Below are positions 14,732 through 22,577 of a stretch of DNA of 23,209 bases, piece after piece. A program made the translations under genes and the position numbers. The stretch's first letter is position 1; each line of letters begins with the position of its first letter. The notes beneath the pieces are model-generated. The model saw nothing but the letters and a program-made list of their open reading frames with translations, did not search any database and was not told the DNA's origin. The DNA is from JBOGEB01 sp050743125 (GTDB lineage Bacteria; Actinomycetota; Nitriliruptoria; Euzebyales; Egibacteraceae). The stretch spans positions 1 through 23,209 of the forward strand of contig JBOGEB010000057.1 in NCBI GenBank assembly GCA_050743125.1, given 5' to 3'.

Positions 14732-15637
14732 ATGTTCGCGACGCTGAACCTGCTGGCCGTCCTGGCCGCCGCCCAGGGCGCGAGCGGCATCCCCGCCTCC
14801 AACCCCTGGGCGAAGCTCGCGGTGCCGCTGGGCGTCGCGGTCTTCATCGGCCCCGTCTACCTCCTGCTCCGCTCGAACCTCGGGACCCGCCGTGGCTACC
14901 TCGTCATGAGCGTGGCGTTGTGGGGGTTCACGAGCATCTACGCCTTGTTCTGGACGTTCGGCGCGCCGGGCACGCCGCCGGTGACCGGCCCGCAGAACCT
15001 GCCCGGCCAGGGCCTCGACGAGTACGAGCCCACCTGGAAGGCGTTCGTGGCCGACAGCAACATCGCGAACGACCCACGGTACGCCGTCGTGCAGCGCTAC
15101 CCACAGGGGTTCGGCGCGGTCCCGGAGGACTTCAAGGAGAAGGCGGTCGTCGGCGCGGACGAGGTCAAGAACTTCTTCTCAGGCTTCGACCAGACCAGCC
15201 CCTACACGAACCTCGTCAGCTCGACCGCCGCGCCGGTGACCGACCAGATTCGGTACGCCACGGCGACCAACGGCTATCCGATCATCGCTGTCGGCTACGT
15301 GCCGACGTACCAACTCGCCTCCAGCGGCTTCCCCGAGGGCGCCAAGCCGCCGCTGACGGTCGACGGCGCCGCCGCGGCGAAGGACGGCAGCAACGTGGCC
15401 CCGCCAGGCACGAAGGTCGGGGACCTCGCCAGAGGAGTCGAGCCGATCGTGCTGTTCGCCTACTTCGACGCCGGCAGCCCTGCCTTTCCCAGCTACGTGG
15501 TGCTCGGCCTCGTCCTGCTCCTGTTCGCCCTCCACACGATGCTCCTCGCACGCGACGAGTCCCGCGAGCGCCGTGAGCGCGAGGCCGAGCGCGTCCCCGA
15601 CCAGCCCGAACCAGTCGGCGCCGGCACCAGCGCTTAG
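14732..15637 (+). CDS. Uncharacterised membrane protein at the end of the bc-complex cluster
   Basis: A 301-residue protein with an N-terminal hydrophobic stretch, two further helices (about 27-47 and 56-75), a large polar domain of ~170 residues, a final helix (about 250-273) and a strongly charged Arg/Glu tail. The polar domain has no Cys-based cofactor motif. The ATG follows a strong GAGGAGAG. Its place directly after the cytochrome c gene suggests an accessory or scaffold subunit of the respiratory complex, but I do not recognise a family. A hairpin and direct repeats precede it, so it may have separate expression. Its stop overlaps the stop of the convergent lipoprotein gene by four bases. 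Confidence 0.75.
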   Translation: MFATLNLLAVLAAAQGASGIPASNPWAKLAVPLGVAVFIGPVYLLLRSNLGTRRGYLVMSVALWGFTSIYALFWTFGAPGTPPVTGPQNLPGQGLDEYEPTWKAFVADSNIANDPRYAVVQRYPQGFGAVPEDFKEKAVVGADEVKNFFSGFDQTSPYTNLVSSTAAPVTDQIRYATATNGYPIIAVGYVPTYQLASSGFPEGAKPPLTVDGAAAAKDGSNVAPPGTKVGDLARGVEPIVLFAYFDAGSPAFPSYVVLGLVLLLFALHTMLLARDESRERREREAERVPDQPEPVGAGTSA

Positions 15638-16137
15638 GACTTCGGTGTCGGGGCTGGCTTGGGTCCTGGCTGGGTGATCAAGACTTGGAACCGGGTCCGG
15701 CGGCGAGCGTTGATCTCCGCGGTCCATCGGGAGCCCTCGTACGGCGGTCCGAGATCGTACGTCCCGTGCTGGTGACCCTTTTCGAGCGTGCACGAGAGGG
15801 TGAGCCCTGCCTGCCGATTTCCCGGGCTGGCGAACACCTTCACCGACAGCGATGCCCCGTCGATGTCCACGCATCTCACGTCGAGGTCAACGACACCGGA
15901 CGGAGGCTCGAAGTCCTTGATGTACTGCACCCGGTCCCCGGCGCCGTAGTCGATGTCGAGGCCGGTGACGAAGAACAGGACGTCAGCGCCCGGGGGGACG
16001 TCCAAGGCGGGGGGCGTGCGGGGCAGCTCGCCGTCGGTGGCAACGGGCGCGGACTGCGTCGCGCGGGGTGCCACCAGCGTGCAGGCGCTGGTCAGCATGG
16101 CAAACGCCAACAGGAGAAGCCCACACGCCCGCAACAC
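15634..16137 (-). CDS. Putative lipoprotein
   Basis: A 167-residue protein with a short lipoprotein signal: hydrophobic residues 6-17 and lipobox LTSAC (Cys19), so it is expected to be anchored at the outer face of the membrane. The mature part (LFFVTGLDIDYGAGD, VDLDVRCVDIDG) looks beta-rich, with a proline-rich C-terminus. No enzymatic motif is seen and I do not recognise the family. The start is a GTG at 16137 directly after GAGGGG; a TTG one codon later is equally placed. It converges on the respiratory gene at 14732 with a four-base overlap of stops, so the two transcripts would collide. Confidence 0.7.
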   Translation of the reverse strand: MLRACGLLLLAFAMLTSACTLVAPRATQSAPVATDGELPRTPPALDVPPGADVLFFVTGLDIDYGAGDRVQYIKDFEPPSGVVDLDVRCVDIDGASLSVKVFASPGNRQAGLTLSCTLEKGHQHGTYDLGPPYEGSRWTAEINARRRTRFQVLITQPGPKPAPTPKS

Positions 16138-16205
16138 CCCCTCACCGTACAGGACCGCGACGGTCGTCGTCCAGCGCTCCGCCTAGAGGTTCGTGAGGTT
16201 CCGGC

Positions 16206-16227
16206 CGGAGCGCGTCGGCACGCTCCG
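16206..16227. other. Small GC-rich hairpin between divergent genes
   Basis: CGGAGCG (16206-16212) and CGCTCCG (16221-16227) are perfect inverted copies with an 8-base loop. No T-run follows on either strand. The function is unknown; it could be a protein site or part of a leader. Confidence 0.3.
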
Positions 16228-16248
16228 CCGAGCAGCGGCCTTTCGTCG

Positions 16249-16294
16249 GCCAAAGAGTAGGTGCCAAACTCGGTAGTGCCATCTTTGGCGCTAC
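16249..16294 (+). promoter_or_regulatory. Clustered operator-like half-sites upstream of the ATPase gene
   Basis: Three related half-sites lie within 40 bases of each other: GTAGGTGCCA (16257-16266), GTAGTGCCA (16273-16281) and inverted TGGCGCTAC (16286-16294). The last two form a 9-bp inverted repeat with one mismatch and a 4-base centre. A separate perfect 8-bp inverted repeat, GCCAAAGA (16249-16256) and TCTTTGGC (16282-16289), overlaps them. The arrangement resembles an operator for a dimeric repressor, 22 bp before the ATG at 16316. Confidence 0.45.
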
Positions 16295-16315
16295 TGCATC
16301 GAGCGGGTCGAGGTC

Positions 16316-17581
16316 ATGGCGGCGTTCTATGGTCGATCACAGGAGATCGCCCGGCTCACGGCTGATCTGGAACAGGTCAGAGCGACGGGGGAAGGCCGCT
16401 TCGTGGTCGTCCGAGGGCGCCGTCAGGTGGGCAAGTCACGGTTGGTGGAGGAGTTTCCTACCCACCATGACGTTCCCAGCGTGTACTTCCAAGCGACGAT
16501 AGGGGCGGCCCGCAGCGCACGAGCTGGAGGGGTTTGCGTGGCTGGTCGCGCGGTCCGAGCTCGCTGCGGCCTCGGTCGTCGGGGCTGGCGCGCGTTTCGA
16601 CACCTGGGACGGCGCGCTCGCGGTGATCGCCGCCGCCGCGGAGCGGGACGCTCCGGCGGTCGTCGTGCTCGACGAGGTGCCCTACCTGATCGAGGGGGAC
16701 CCGTCCGTTGAGGGCGCGCTCCAGACGGCTTGGGACCGGCACCTCCGTGACCGTCCGGTCCTGCTCATCGTCATCGGATCAGACCTGTCGATGATGTCTG
16801 CGCTGATGGCGTATGGCCGCCCGCTGTTCGGGCGCCCGACGCGAGAGCTGGTTGTGGAGCCGCTCACGCCCGCGGACGTCGCCGATGCGCTCAGCCTCGA
16901 ACCGCCCGCCCGGACCATTCTTTCGATCATCGGTGCTGGAGAGCGGACGTTCACCGCGATCGGGCAACGCTCCGGCATCACGGGCACCTCGCTGAACCGG
17001 GCGCTCGACCTGTTGCTGAGCAAGCGCGTCGTCGAGCGCATGGTGCCGTGCTCGTCCCGTCCGAGCAGGCTCGCACGGGACGTCGTGTGCGACCCCTACC
17101 TGCGCTTCTGGCTGCGCTTCCTGGAGCGGGGGCTGGAGTTGGTCCAGCGCGGGCGCGGAGACCTGGTCGAGTCGGCGATCGCCGAGCCGTGGTCGAGCTA
17201 TCGCGGCAAGGCCGTTGAGCCCGTCTGCCGGGAGGCGGTTCGCCGGCTCCTGCCGCTCGAGGGACTGGGCGACGCTGCGCGGGTGGGCGGTTACTGGACG
17301 CGCTCGGGCGAGCTCGAGGTGGGTCTCGTGGGTGTCGGCAGGGTTGGCCCGTCGGCTGCGGTGCGTTTTTTGGGGTCGGTCGAGTGGTGTGACGGGCAGG
17401 CTTCGGCGTGAGGGGCGTGGGCGGTCTTTTGGCTGTCCGGGAGCGGGTTCCAGGGGCGGGCGCGACGGCACCGCTGCTGGGTGTGTCCCGGGCTGGGTTC
17501 GACGCTGACCTCCTCGACGTGCGCTTGTGCCCTGCGGATCTCCTCGACGTCTGGCGCGATCCTGGGGGCCGGGCTGGATAG
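16316..17581 (+). pseudogene. AAA ATPase with DUF234-type C-terminus, two frameshifts
   Basis: An ATPase of the archaeal-type (DUF234-containing) family. The ATG-initiated frame gives MAAFYGRSQEIARL and Walker A GRRQVGKS (Lys40), then loses sense near 16500-16518. The next frame carries on with HELEGFAWLVARSELAAA, Walker B VVVLDEVPYL, IGSDLSMM and GRPTRELVVEPLTP, then the DUF234-like DPYLRFWLRFLERGLE and GGYWTRSGELEVGLVGV. That frame breaks at FLGSVEW (about 17395) and stops at 17411. The first frame then resumes with LLAVRERVPGAGATAPLLG and ends at the TAG at 17579-17581. The two shifts compensate, so the ancestral product would be ~421 residues. Family members are predicted cytoplasmic signalling or toxin-linked ATPases. 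It is probably inactive unless both shifts are sequencing errors. Confidence 0.75.
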
Positions 17582-17592
17582 GCTGACTACCG

Positions 17593-18174
17593 ATGCGCCG
17601 CGTCCTGGTGTTGGCCCTCCTCGCGCTCGCTGTGTCGGCGTGCGCGCCGGGCGGCGCTGACACCGATCTGGGCTACATCTCGGGCAAGGCCGTCCAGTGG
17701 TTCTCGGTCGAGCAGCGGCAGCCGGCGCCTGCGGTCACGGGGCGCAGCCTGGATGGGCAGCCGCTCGCGCTGGCCGACTACGCGGGCAAGCCGGTGGTGC
17801 TGAACTTCTGGGCGTCGTGGTGCGGTCCGTGCGCCACGGAGGCGCCCCAGATCCAGGCGGTGTCGCAGGCGTACAAGGGGCGGGTGCAGGTCTTGGGCGT
17901 CGACATTGCGGACCGGGTCGCGAACGCGAGGACGTTCGAGCGGGATCTGGGCGTCACTTACCCGTCGTTCTCCGATCCGTCGGTGAGGATCGCGGCCCAG
18001 TTCCGTGGGATCGCGCCTCAGGCGCTGCCCACGACGCTCGTGCTCGACGCCGAGCACCGGGTCGCTGTTCGGCATTTCGGGGCGGTCACCGGGGCGCAGC
18101 TGCACGGCTATCTGGAGCGGGTGCTGGGCGAGGCGGGCGCGTCGGCGCCTGCGGCGGGGGGCGCGGCGCGGTGA
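17593..18174 (+). CDS. TlpA/ResA-family thioredoxin lipoprotein
   Basis: A 193-residue protein with a lipoprotein signal (lipobox VSAC, Cys17) and a thioredoxin domain with NFWASWCGPC (active cysteines 77 and 80) and cis-proline segment QALPTT. It is expected to sit outside the membrane and to keep the CXXCH cysteines of apocytochrome c reduced, receiving electrons from CcdA. Its stop overlaps the ccdA GTG in a GTGA junction, which suggests translational coupling and a common operon with ccdA, resB and ccsB. A TAGGCT (17580-17585) eight bases before the ATG is a possible -10 element, implying a very short leader and a promoter inside the end of the ATPase remnant. Confidence 0.9.
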   Translation: MRRVLVLALLALAVSACAPGGADTDLGYISGKAVQWFSVEQRQPAPAVTGRSLDGQPLALADYAGKPVVLNFWASWCGPCATEAPQIQAVSQAYKGRVQVLGVDIADRVANARTFERDLGVTYPSFSDPSVRIAAQFRGIAPQALPTTLVLDAEHRVAVRHFGAVTGAQLHGYLERVLGEAGASAPAAGGAAR

Positions 18175-18929
18175 CGGTCGAGGGGGTCATCGGCGACGCG
18201 AACTTTGTGCTGGCGGCGGGGGTGGCGTTCGCGGCGGGGGTGGTGTCGTTCGCGTCGCCGTGCTGCATCCCGCTTGTTCCTGGCTATCTTGCGTACATGA
18301 CCGGCTTGTCCGGCGCGGAGTTGGCTGAGGGGGCTGCTGGGGGCCGGGCTCGGGTGCTCGGCGGGGGGTTGCTGTTCGTGCTCGGGTTCGCGGTGCCGTT
18401 CACGCTGCTGGGGCTGTTGGGCGGTCGGCTCAGCCTGGTGCTCCAGACGCGCGGATGGCAGGTCGTGCTGGGGCTGGTGGTGGCGGCGCTCGGCGTCGCG
18501 TTCACCGGGTTGTTGCCGTTCGACCTGCTCCGCCGTGAGGCGCGGGTCAGCGACCAGGCGATCGACAAGGGCGTGCTCGGCGCGCTGCCGCTCGGGTTTG
18601 TGTTCGGTGTCGGCTGGACGCCGTGCGTCGGCCCGGCGCTCGCGGCGATTCTCGGCCTCACCCTGGCGCAGGGCGGCGGCAGCCCGTTGCGCGGCGCGCT
18701 GCTCGCGTTCGTCTACGCGCTCGGCCTCGGCCTGCCGTTCCTGCTGGTAGGCCTGGCGTTCCGCCGGGCGAGCGGCGCGCTGGGCCTCCTCCGGCGTCAC
18801 GCCCGAGCGCTCCAGGTCGGCGGAGGGGTGATGCTGGCCCTGGTCGGCCTCGCGATCGCCACGGGTGCGTGGAACGCGTTCATCGCCCTGCTCCGTCCGT
18901 TTATCAGCGGCTTCGTGACCCCGATTTGA
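18171..18929 (+). CDS. ccdA: CcdA, transmembrane thiol-disulfide carrier for cytochrome c biogenesis
   Basis: A 252-residue polytopic membrane protein (about six helices). The reactive cysteines lie in FASPCCIPLVPGY (Cys31/Cys32) and GWTPCVGPAL (Cys152), the two motifs that define the DsbD/CcdA family. CcdA moves reducing power from cytoplasmic thioredoxin across the membrane to the TlpA/ResA partner. The GTG at 18171 overlaps the preceding stop as GTGA; no other start fits as well. It is the second gene of the System II operon. Confidence 0.93.
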   Translation: MTVEGVIGDANFVLAAGVAFAAGVVSFASPCCIPLVPGYLAYMTGLSGAELAEGAAGGRARVLGGGLLFVLGFAVPFTLLGLLGGRLSLVLQTRGWQVVLGLVVAALGVAFTGLLPFDLLRREARVSDQAIDKGVLGALPLGFVFGVGWTPCVGPALAAILGLTLAQGGGSPLRGALLAFVYALGLGLPFLLVGLAFRRASGALGLLRRHARALQVGGGVMLALVGLAIATGAWNAFIALLRPFISGFVTPI

Positions 18930-19018
18930 CTGGGGTGCTCCCACGCGGGCAGCGGGCGGGCGCGTCCTCGGGCGGGTTGCGGCTGCCGGGCGTTCCGGGG
19001 CCGTTGGAGGCCGCGGGG

Positions 19019-20551
19019 ATGGGGTGGCGGTGGCTGCGGAGGATGTCGACTGCGTTGGTGCTGCTGTTCGCGCTCGCGGCGGCGGCGGTGCTCGCGACGT
19101 TCGTGCCGCAGGAGCCGGTGATCGCCCGCACGGTGGCCGACTGGCGGGCTGGCGTGGCTGGGCCGGGCGTTGGCTGGGCGCGGCTGTTCGACGGCCTGTC
19201 GCTGTTCGACGTGTTCGGCTCGTGGTGGTTCATGGGTCTGGTGGCGCTGCTGTTCACCAGCCTCACCGGCTGTCTGGTCCCGCGCTGCGGCGCGTTCTGG
19301 AAGGTCGTGCGCTGCCCGGTCCCGGCTGGGCGCAACCTCGGGCGGCTGACCTGCTGTGAGGTGCTGCGCAGCCCGTTGGATCCCGAGGCCGCGCTGGACG
19401 CCGCCGAGCGGGTCCTGCGCCGGTACCGGCGGCGGCGGGTCCAGGCGGCGGACGGGACGCCGCAGCTCGCCGTCGAGCGTGGGCACTGGCGTGAGGGCGG
19501 CAGTCTGGTCTTCCACACGGCGTTCTACGTCCTGCTCGTCGGCGTGGTGATCGCGCACTCGTTCGGGTGGACCGGCCAGGTGAACGTCGTAGAGGGGGAC
19601 GCCTTCACCGACACGACCCTCGGTTACCAGGCCCAGGTCCCTGGCCGGTTCTGGAGCGTCGCCAGCCACCGGGGCTTCACTGTCCGTCTGGATGATTTTG
19701 ATGTCTCCTACTATCCGCAGCAGCGCTTCGTTCCGTCCGATTTCGTCTCGAGGGTGACGATCGACGACCAGGGCCGGCAGGTCGTGCGGGCGGCGCCGGT
19801 CCGGGTCAACCATCCGCTGGTCTACCGGGGGATGAAGATCTACCAGGCACGGTTCGGGTTCGCGCCCGAGGTGGTTCTGCGCACGAGGGACGGCGCTGAG
19901 CTGTTCCGCGCGCCGGTGCCGCTCGGCCAGAGCGGGCCGTTCTGGGTCGGCCGTGAGCTGGTGACGCCGGGCAACCCGGCCAAGGGCACGCCGCAGATCG
20001 CGGTCGACCTCGCGCTCGTCCCTGACGCGTCGGTCGTGGACGGCCGGCTGCGGGTCAACTCGCCCGAGGCGCGCAACCCGCGGCTCGCGGTGTCGCTGTA
20101 CGCGGGCGACCTTGGCCTCGAGCGGCCCGTGCCGCTGTCGAGCCTGCGGTGGGATCCCCGCCAGGTCGTCGGCCAGGCGATGCTCCGGCCCGGCGAGTCC
20201 GCCCCGATGGTCGACGGCAACCTTGTCGTCTCCTTCGCCGGTTTGCCGATGTGGTCGGGCTTCCAGGTGAGCTACCGGCCCGGCCTGTGGATCCTGTTGT
20301 CCGCCGGGATCCTCATCCTTGTCGGGTTGGTACCCTCCTTGTACAGCTACCGGCGCCGGGTATGGGTACAGGCGCGCCAGCGTGACTACGGTTGTGAGGT
20401 GGTCCTCGCCGGGGTCGCGCTCCAGCGCAAGCTGGCCTTCGCCGACGAGTTCGCGCGGCTGCGCGACGCGCTCGCGGCGGCACTGCGCACCGACGTGAGG
20501 GGGCACGGGGGGACATCCCCGAACCTTGAGGAGATCGAGGCCCAACAGTGA
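19019..20551 (+). CDS. resB: ResB, System II cytochrome c biogenesis protein
   Basis: ResB (Ccs1) of the haem-ligation complex: N-terminal helices with MSTALVLLFALAAAAVLATFVPQEP, a helix near SWWFMGLVALLFTSLTGC, a helix in FHTAFYVLLVGVVIAHSF, a large outer domain containing VNHPLVYRGMKIYQARFGF, and a last helix (WILLSAGILILVGLVP). The ATG at 19019 has GGAGG eight bases upstream, giving 510 residues. A GTG at 18935, five bases after the ccdA stop, is in frame and would add 28 residues (GLRLPGVPGPLEAAG), resembling leaders of some actinobacterial homologues, but it lacks a ribosome-binding site. ResB and CcsB together deliver haem to apocytochrome c outside the membrane. The stop overlaps ccsB as GTGA. 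Confidence 0.93.
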   Translation: MGWRWLRRMSTALVLLFALAAAAVLATFVPQEPVIARTVADWRAGVAGPGVGWARLFDGLSLFDVFGSWWFMGLVALLFTSLTGCLVPRCGAFWKVVRCPVPAGRNLGRLTCCEVLRSPLDPEAALDAAERVLRRYRRRRVQAADGTPQLAVERGHWREGGSLVFHTAFYVLLVGVVIAHSFGWTGQVNVVEGDAFTDTTLGYQAQVPGRFWSVASHRGFTVRLDDFDVSYYPQQRFVPSDFVSRVTIDDQGRQVVRAAPVRVNHPLVYRGMKIYQARFGFAPEVVLRTRDGAELFRAPVPLGQSGPFWVGRELVTPGNPAKGTPQIAVDLALVPDASVVDGRLRVNSPEARNPRLAVSLYAGDLGLERPVPLSSLRWDPRQVVGQAMLRPGESAPMVDGNLVVSFAGLPMWSGFQVSYRPGLWILLSAGILILVGLVPSLYSYRRRVWVQARQRDYGCEVVLAGVALQRKLAFADEFARLRDALAAALRTDVRGHGGTSPNLEEIEAQQ

Positions 20552-21699
20552 ACCCGCAACTCGCGCAGACCTCGAACACGCTGTTCACCGTCGCCTTCGT
20601 CACCTACATCGTGGCGATGCTCTGCTACTTCTTCTCACTCGCGTTCACGCGCGTCAGCGCCCGCGGCGTCACGGCTTCCACGACGACGGGCACGCGGATC
20701 GGCTGGCTGGCCACCGGGCTGGCGATATGCGGGTGGGGTGTGCACCTTGTGAGCGTCGTGACCCGTGGCGTCGCGTCTGGGCCGCGAGTGCCGTGGGGGA
20801 ACATGTACGAGTACGGATCCACGATGGCGCTGCTCGTCGTGGCGGTCGGCCTGGTCGTCGTCCAGCACAGGTTCGGCTACAGGCATCTCATGGGCTTCGT
20901 GCTCGCGGCGGCGGTGCTCGTGATGACCTCGGCGCTGCTGCTGTTCGCCGAGGCCGGGCCGCTGGTCCCCGCGCTGCAGAGCTACTGGATCAAGATCCAC
21001 ACGTCGGCGGCGATGGGCGCGTCGTCGGTTTTCGTCGTCGGCTTCGTGATGACGGCGCTGTACCTGGTGAAGGACACCGCCGAGCGGCGGGTCGCCGCGT
21101 CGAGCGCGTACTCAGGCTCGACGGTGGGCGCGGGTGGCGCCGCCGTCGATGCGGACGACCGGCCGCAGGGGTACGAGGCCGACGGCGGCCTGGAGGTGCG
21201 GGTCGCCTCGCCGTTCGCGCAGCGCCAGGCGCTCTCGCCGATGCTGTTCCCGATCGTGCCCGGGGCGGTCGTCGCCGTGTTCACGCTGCTCGTGTGGCGC
21301 GCGCCGGGCGCGGCGGTCGTCGCCGGCAGCGTCGCGGCGCTGCTGGGGACGCTGTCTTGGTACGTGGTCCCGTACCTGCCGCCGGCCGCGAGGCTCGACA
21401 ACCTCGCGTACCGCACGATCGCGTTCGGGTTCCCGGTCTGGACGTTCGCGGTCATGGCCGGCGCGGTCTGGGCCGAGGAGGCTTGGGGCCGCTATTGGGG
21501 CTGGGACCCCAAGGAGACGGGCGCGTTCTTCACGTGGGTGCTTTACGCGGCGTATCTGCACGCCCGCTCCACGCACGGCTGGCGCGGCCGTGGCGCCGCG
21601 TGGATCGGCGTGACCGCTTTTTTCGCCTTGATGGTGACCTTCTACGTGGTCAACCTGTTCGTCGTCGGCCTCCACAGCTACGCCGGCGTCGGCTCGTAG
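20548..21699 (+). CDS. ccsB: CcsB/CcsA-type haem handling protein, System II cytochrome c synthase
   Basis: A 383-residue polytopic protein of the haem handling family. The tryptophan-rich WWD motif EAWGRYWGWDPKETGAFFTW is at 311-330, followed by the helix LMVTFYVVNLFVVGLHSY. Candidate axial histidines are His66, His151 (KIHTSAAM) and His376. WGNMYEYG (83-90) is another family signature. Residues ~180-280 form a longer-than-usual middle section: a polar Gly/Asp-rich stretch, then two extra hydrophobic segments (about 232-250 and 254-276). The GTG start overlaps the ResB stop, indicating coupled translation. With ResB it forms the synthase that joins haem to CXXCH, supplying the dihaem cytochrome c encoded at 13587. 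Confidence 0.93.
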   Translation: MNPQLAQTSNTLFTVAFVTYIVAMLCYFFSLAFTRVSARGVTASTTTGTRIGWLATGLAICGWGVHLVSVVTRGVASGPRVPWGNMYEYGSTMALLVVAVGLVVVQHRFGYRHLMGFVLAAAVLVMTSALLLFAEAGPLVPALQSYWIKIHTSAAMGASSVFVVGFVMTALYLVKDTAERRVAASSAYSGSTVGAGGAAVDADDRPQGYEADGGLEVRVASPFAQRQALSPMLFPIVPGAVVAVFTLLVWRAPGAAVVAGSVAALLGTLSWYVVPYLPPAARLDNLAYRTIAFGFPVWTFAVMAGAVWAEEAWGRYWGWDPKETGAFFTWVLYAAYLHARSTHGWRGRGAAWIGVTAFFALMVTFYVVNLFVVGLHSYAGVGS

Positions 21700-21739
21700 C
21701 GGTCGGCCGTTCGACGACCCGTGATCTGCGCTTGGAGCC

Positions 21740-21970
21740 ACGGCCTTTGAGCGCATCAGCATCGACCATCGGATCATGGCTGGGGTTCCCTGTGTACGGG
21801 GCACGCGGATTCCCGTTGCCACCGTCGTGGGTATGGTCGCCGAAGGGATGACCGTGGGCGAGACCCTCGCCGATTTCCCCCAGTTGATCGAAGCGGACGT
21901 CAGCGAGTCCCTGCGGTTCGCAGTGGCTGTCGTGGACCAGGGCATGGTGCCGCTGCAGGCGTCGGCGTGA
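21740..21970 (+). pseudogene. DUF433 antitoxin-like gene with its start codon lost
   Basis: The frame encodes FERISIDHRIMAGVPCVRG, then TRIPVATVVGMVAEGMT and ETLADFPQL, the DUF433 family pattern (a small DNA-binding antitoxin partner of DUF5615 toxins). Family members typically begin with Met-Ala-Phe-Glu-Arg. Here the corresponding codon is ACG (21740-21742), one base from ATG, and no ATG, GTG or TTG lies between it and the in-frame stop at 21722-21724. An internal ATG at 21776 would give only 64 residues without the first strand. The 3' end overlaps the toxin start as GTGA. It is either a decaying gene or one started inefficiently at ACG or 21776. Confidence 0.7.
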
Positions 21971-22386
21971 GGTTTTTGGTCGATGGAGTCTCTGCAACAG
22001 CGAGTCGCAGACCGGCTGACCGAAGCTGGATATGACACCGTCCATGTCGGCGCTCTGGGCCGCTCGGAGCGTCTGATGACGACGTGCTCGCGGCAGCAGC
22101 CCGCGAAGAACGCATCCTCGTCCCGGCCGACACCGACTTCGGTACCCTGCTTGCTCTTGCCGGGGCTGTGGGGCCCAGCGTGGTCTTACTCCGACGACCC
22201 GGGCGGCGCGCGGAAGAACGGGCGCAGGCCGTCCTCCATGCCGTGGAAGTCGTTGGCGAGTCGCTGAAGAGGGGCGCGGTCATCGTTGTCATCGTTGTCG
22301 AGCGGGATCGGGCGCGGGTACGTGAGTTACCCGTCGAGCGGACCGCTGACGGCCGGCATCGCGGTTGTGGCTGTGCCTGGGCGTAA
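21967..22386 (+). pseudogene. DUF5615 PIN-like toxin, two frameshifts
   Basis: The GTG at 21967 overlaps the antitoxin stop and begins VRFLVD, the usual opening with the first acidic residue. One extra G near 21980-21982 moves the sense to the next frame (ESLQQRVADRLTEAGYDTVH), and a second shift near 22075 returns it to the first frame (DDVLAAAAREERILVPADT, then DFGTLLALAG and GPSVVLLRRPGRR). It ends at the TAA at 22384-22386. Total length is a multiple of three (139 residues if repaired), and the PIN-like acidic residues (LVD, ADTDFG) are all present. Members of this family are predicted RNases held by DUF433 partners. As read, no complete toxin can be made. Confidence 0.75.
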
Positions 22387-22533
22387 CCAGGGCGGCCATG
22401 ACGGGTTCCGTCCATCTCGTCCCCCCTTACTCCTGCGCCTCGGAAAGTCAGGAAGATCAACGGCTCGGGCAATGACCGACATGGGCAATTCCGTGAGGTC
22501 GAGACTGGGAATTCCCTGCCAATCCGCCGTCCG

Positions 22534-22577
22534 TGTGGCCAGGGTTCGTCACGCATGCGTGACGAACCCTGGCCACA
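22534..22577. repeat. 44-bp perfect palindrome
   Basis: Each 22-base half is the exact reverse complement of the other, with no spacer and centre GCATGC. The arms contain GGCCAGGGTTCGTCACGC. It could form a long cruciform or an RNA hairpin with a minimal loop. It lies at the 3' end of the kinase remnant, between that remnant and the toxin remnant, which converge here. It may act as a bidirectional terminator or be a repetitive palindromic element. Confidence 0.85.

Noticed and set aside
18797..20545. Long minus-strand open frame opposite resB
   Set aside because: Antisense shadow of resB with repetitive Arg/Pro/Gln content and no recognisable domain.
22506..22515. GGGAATTCCC palindrome
   Set aside because: Ten bases only; expected by chance at this scale and not placed at a gene start.
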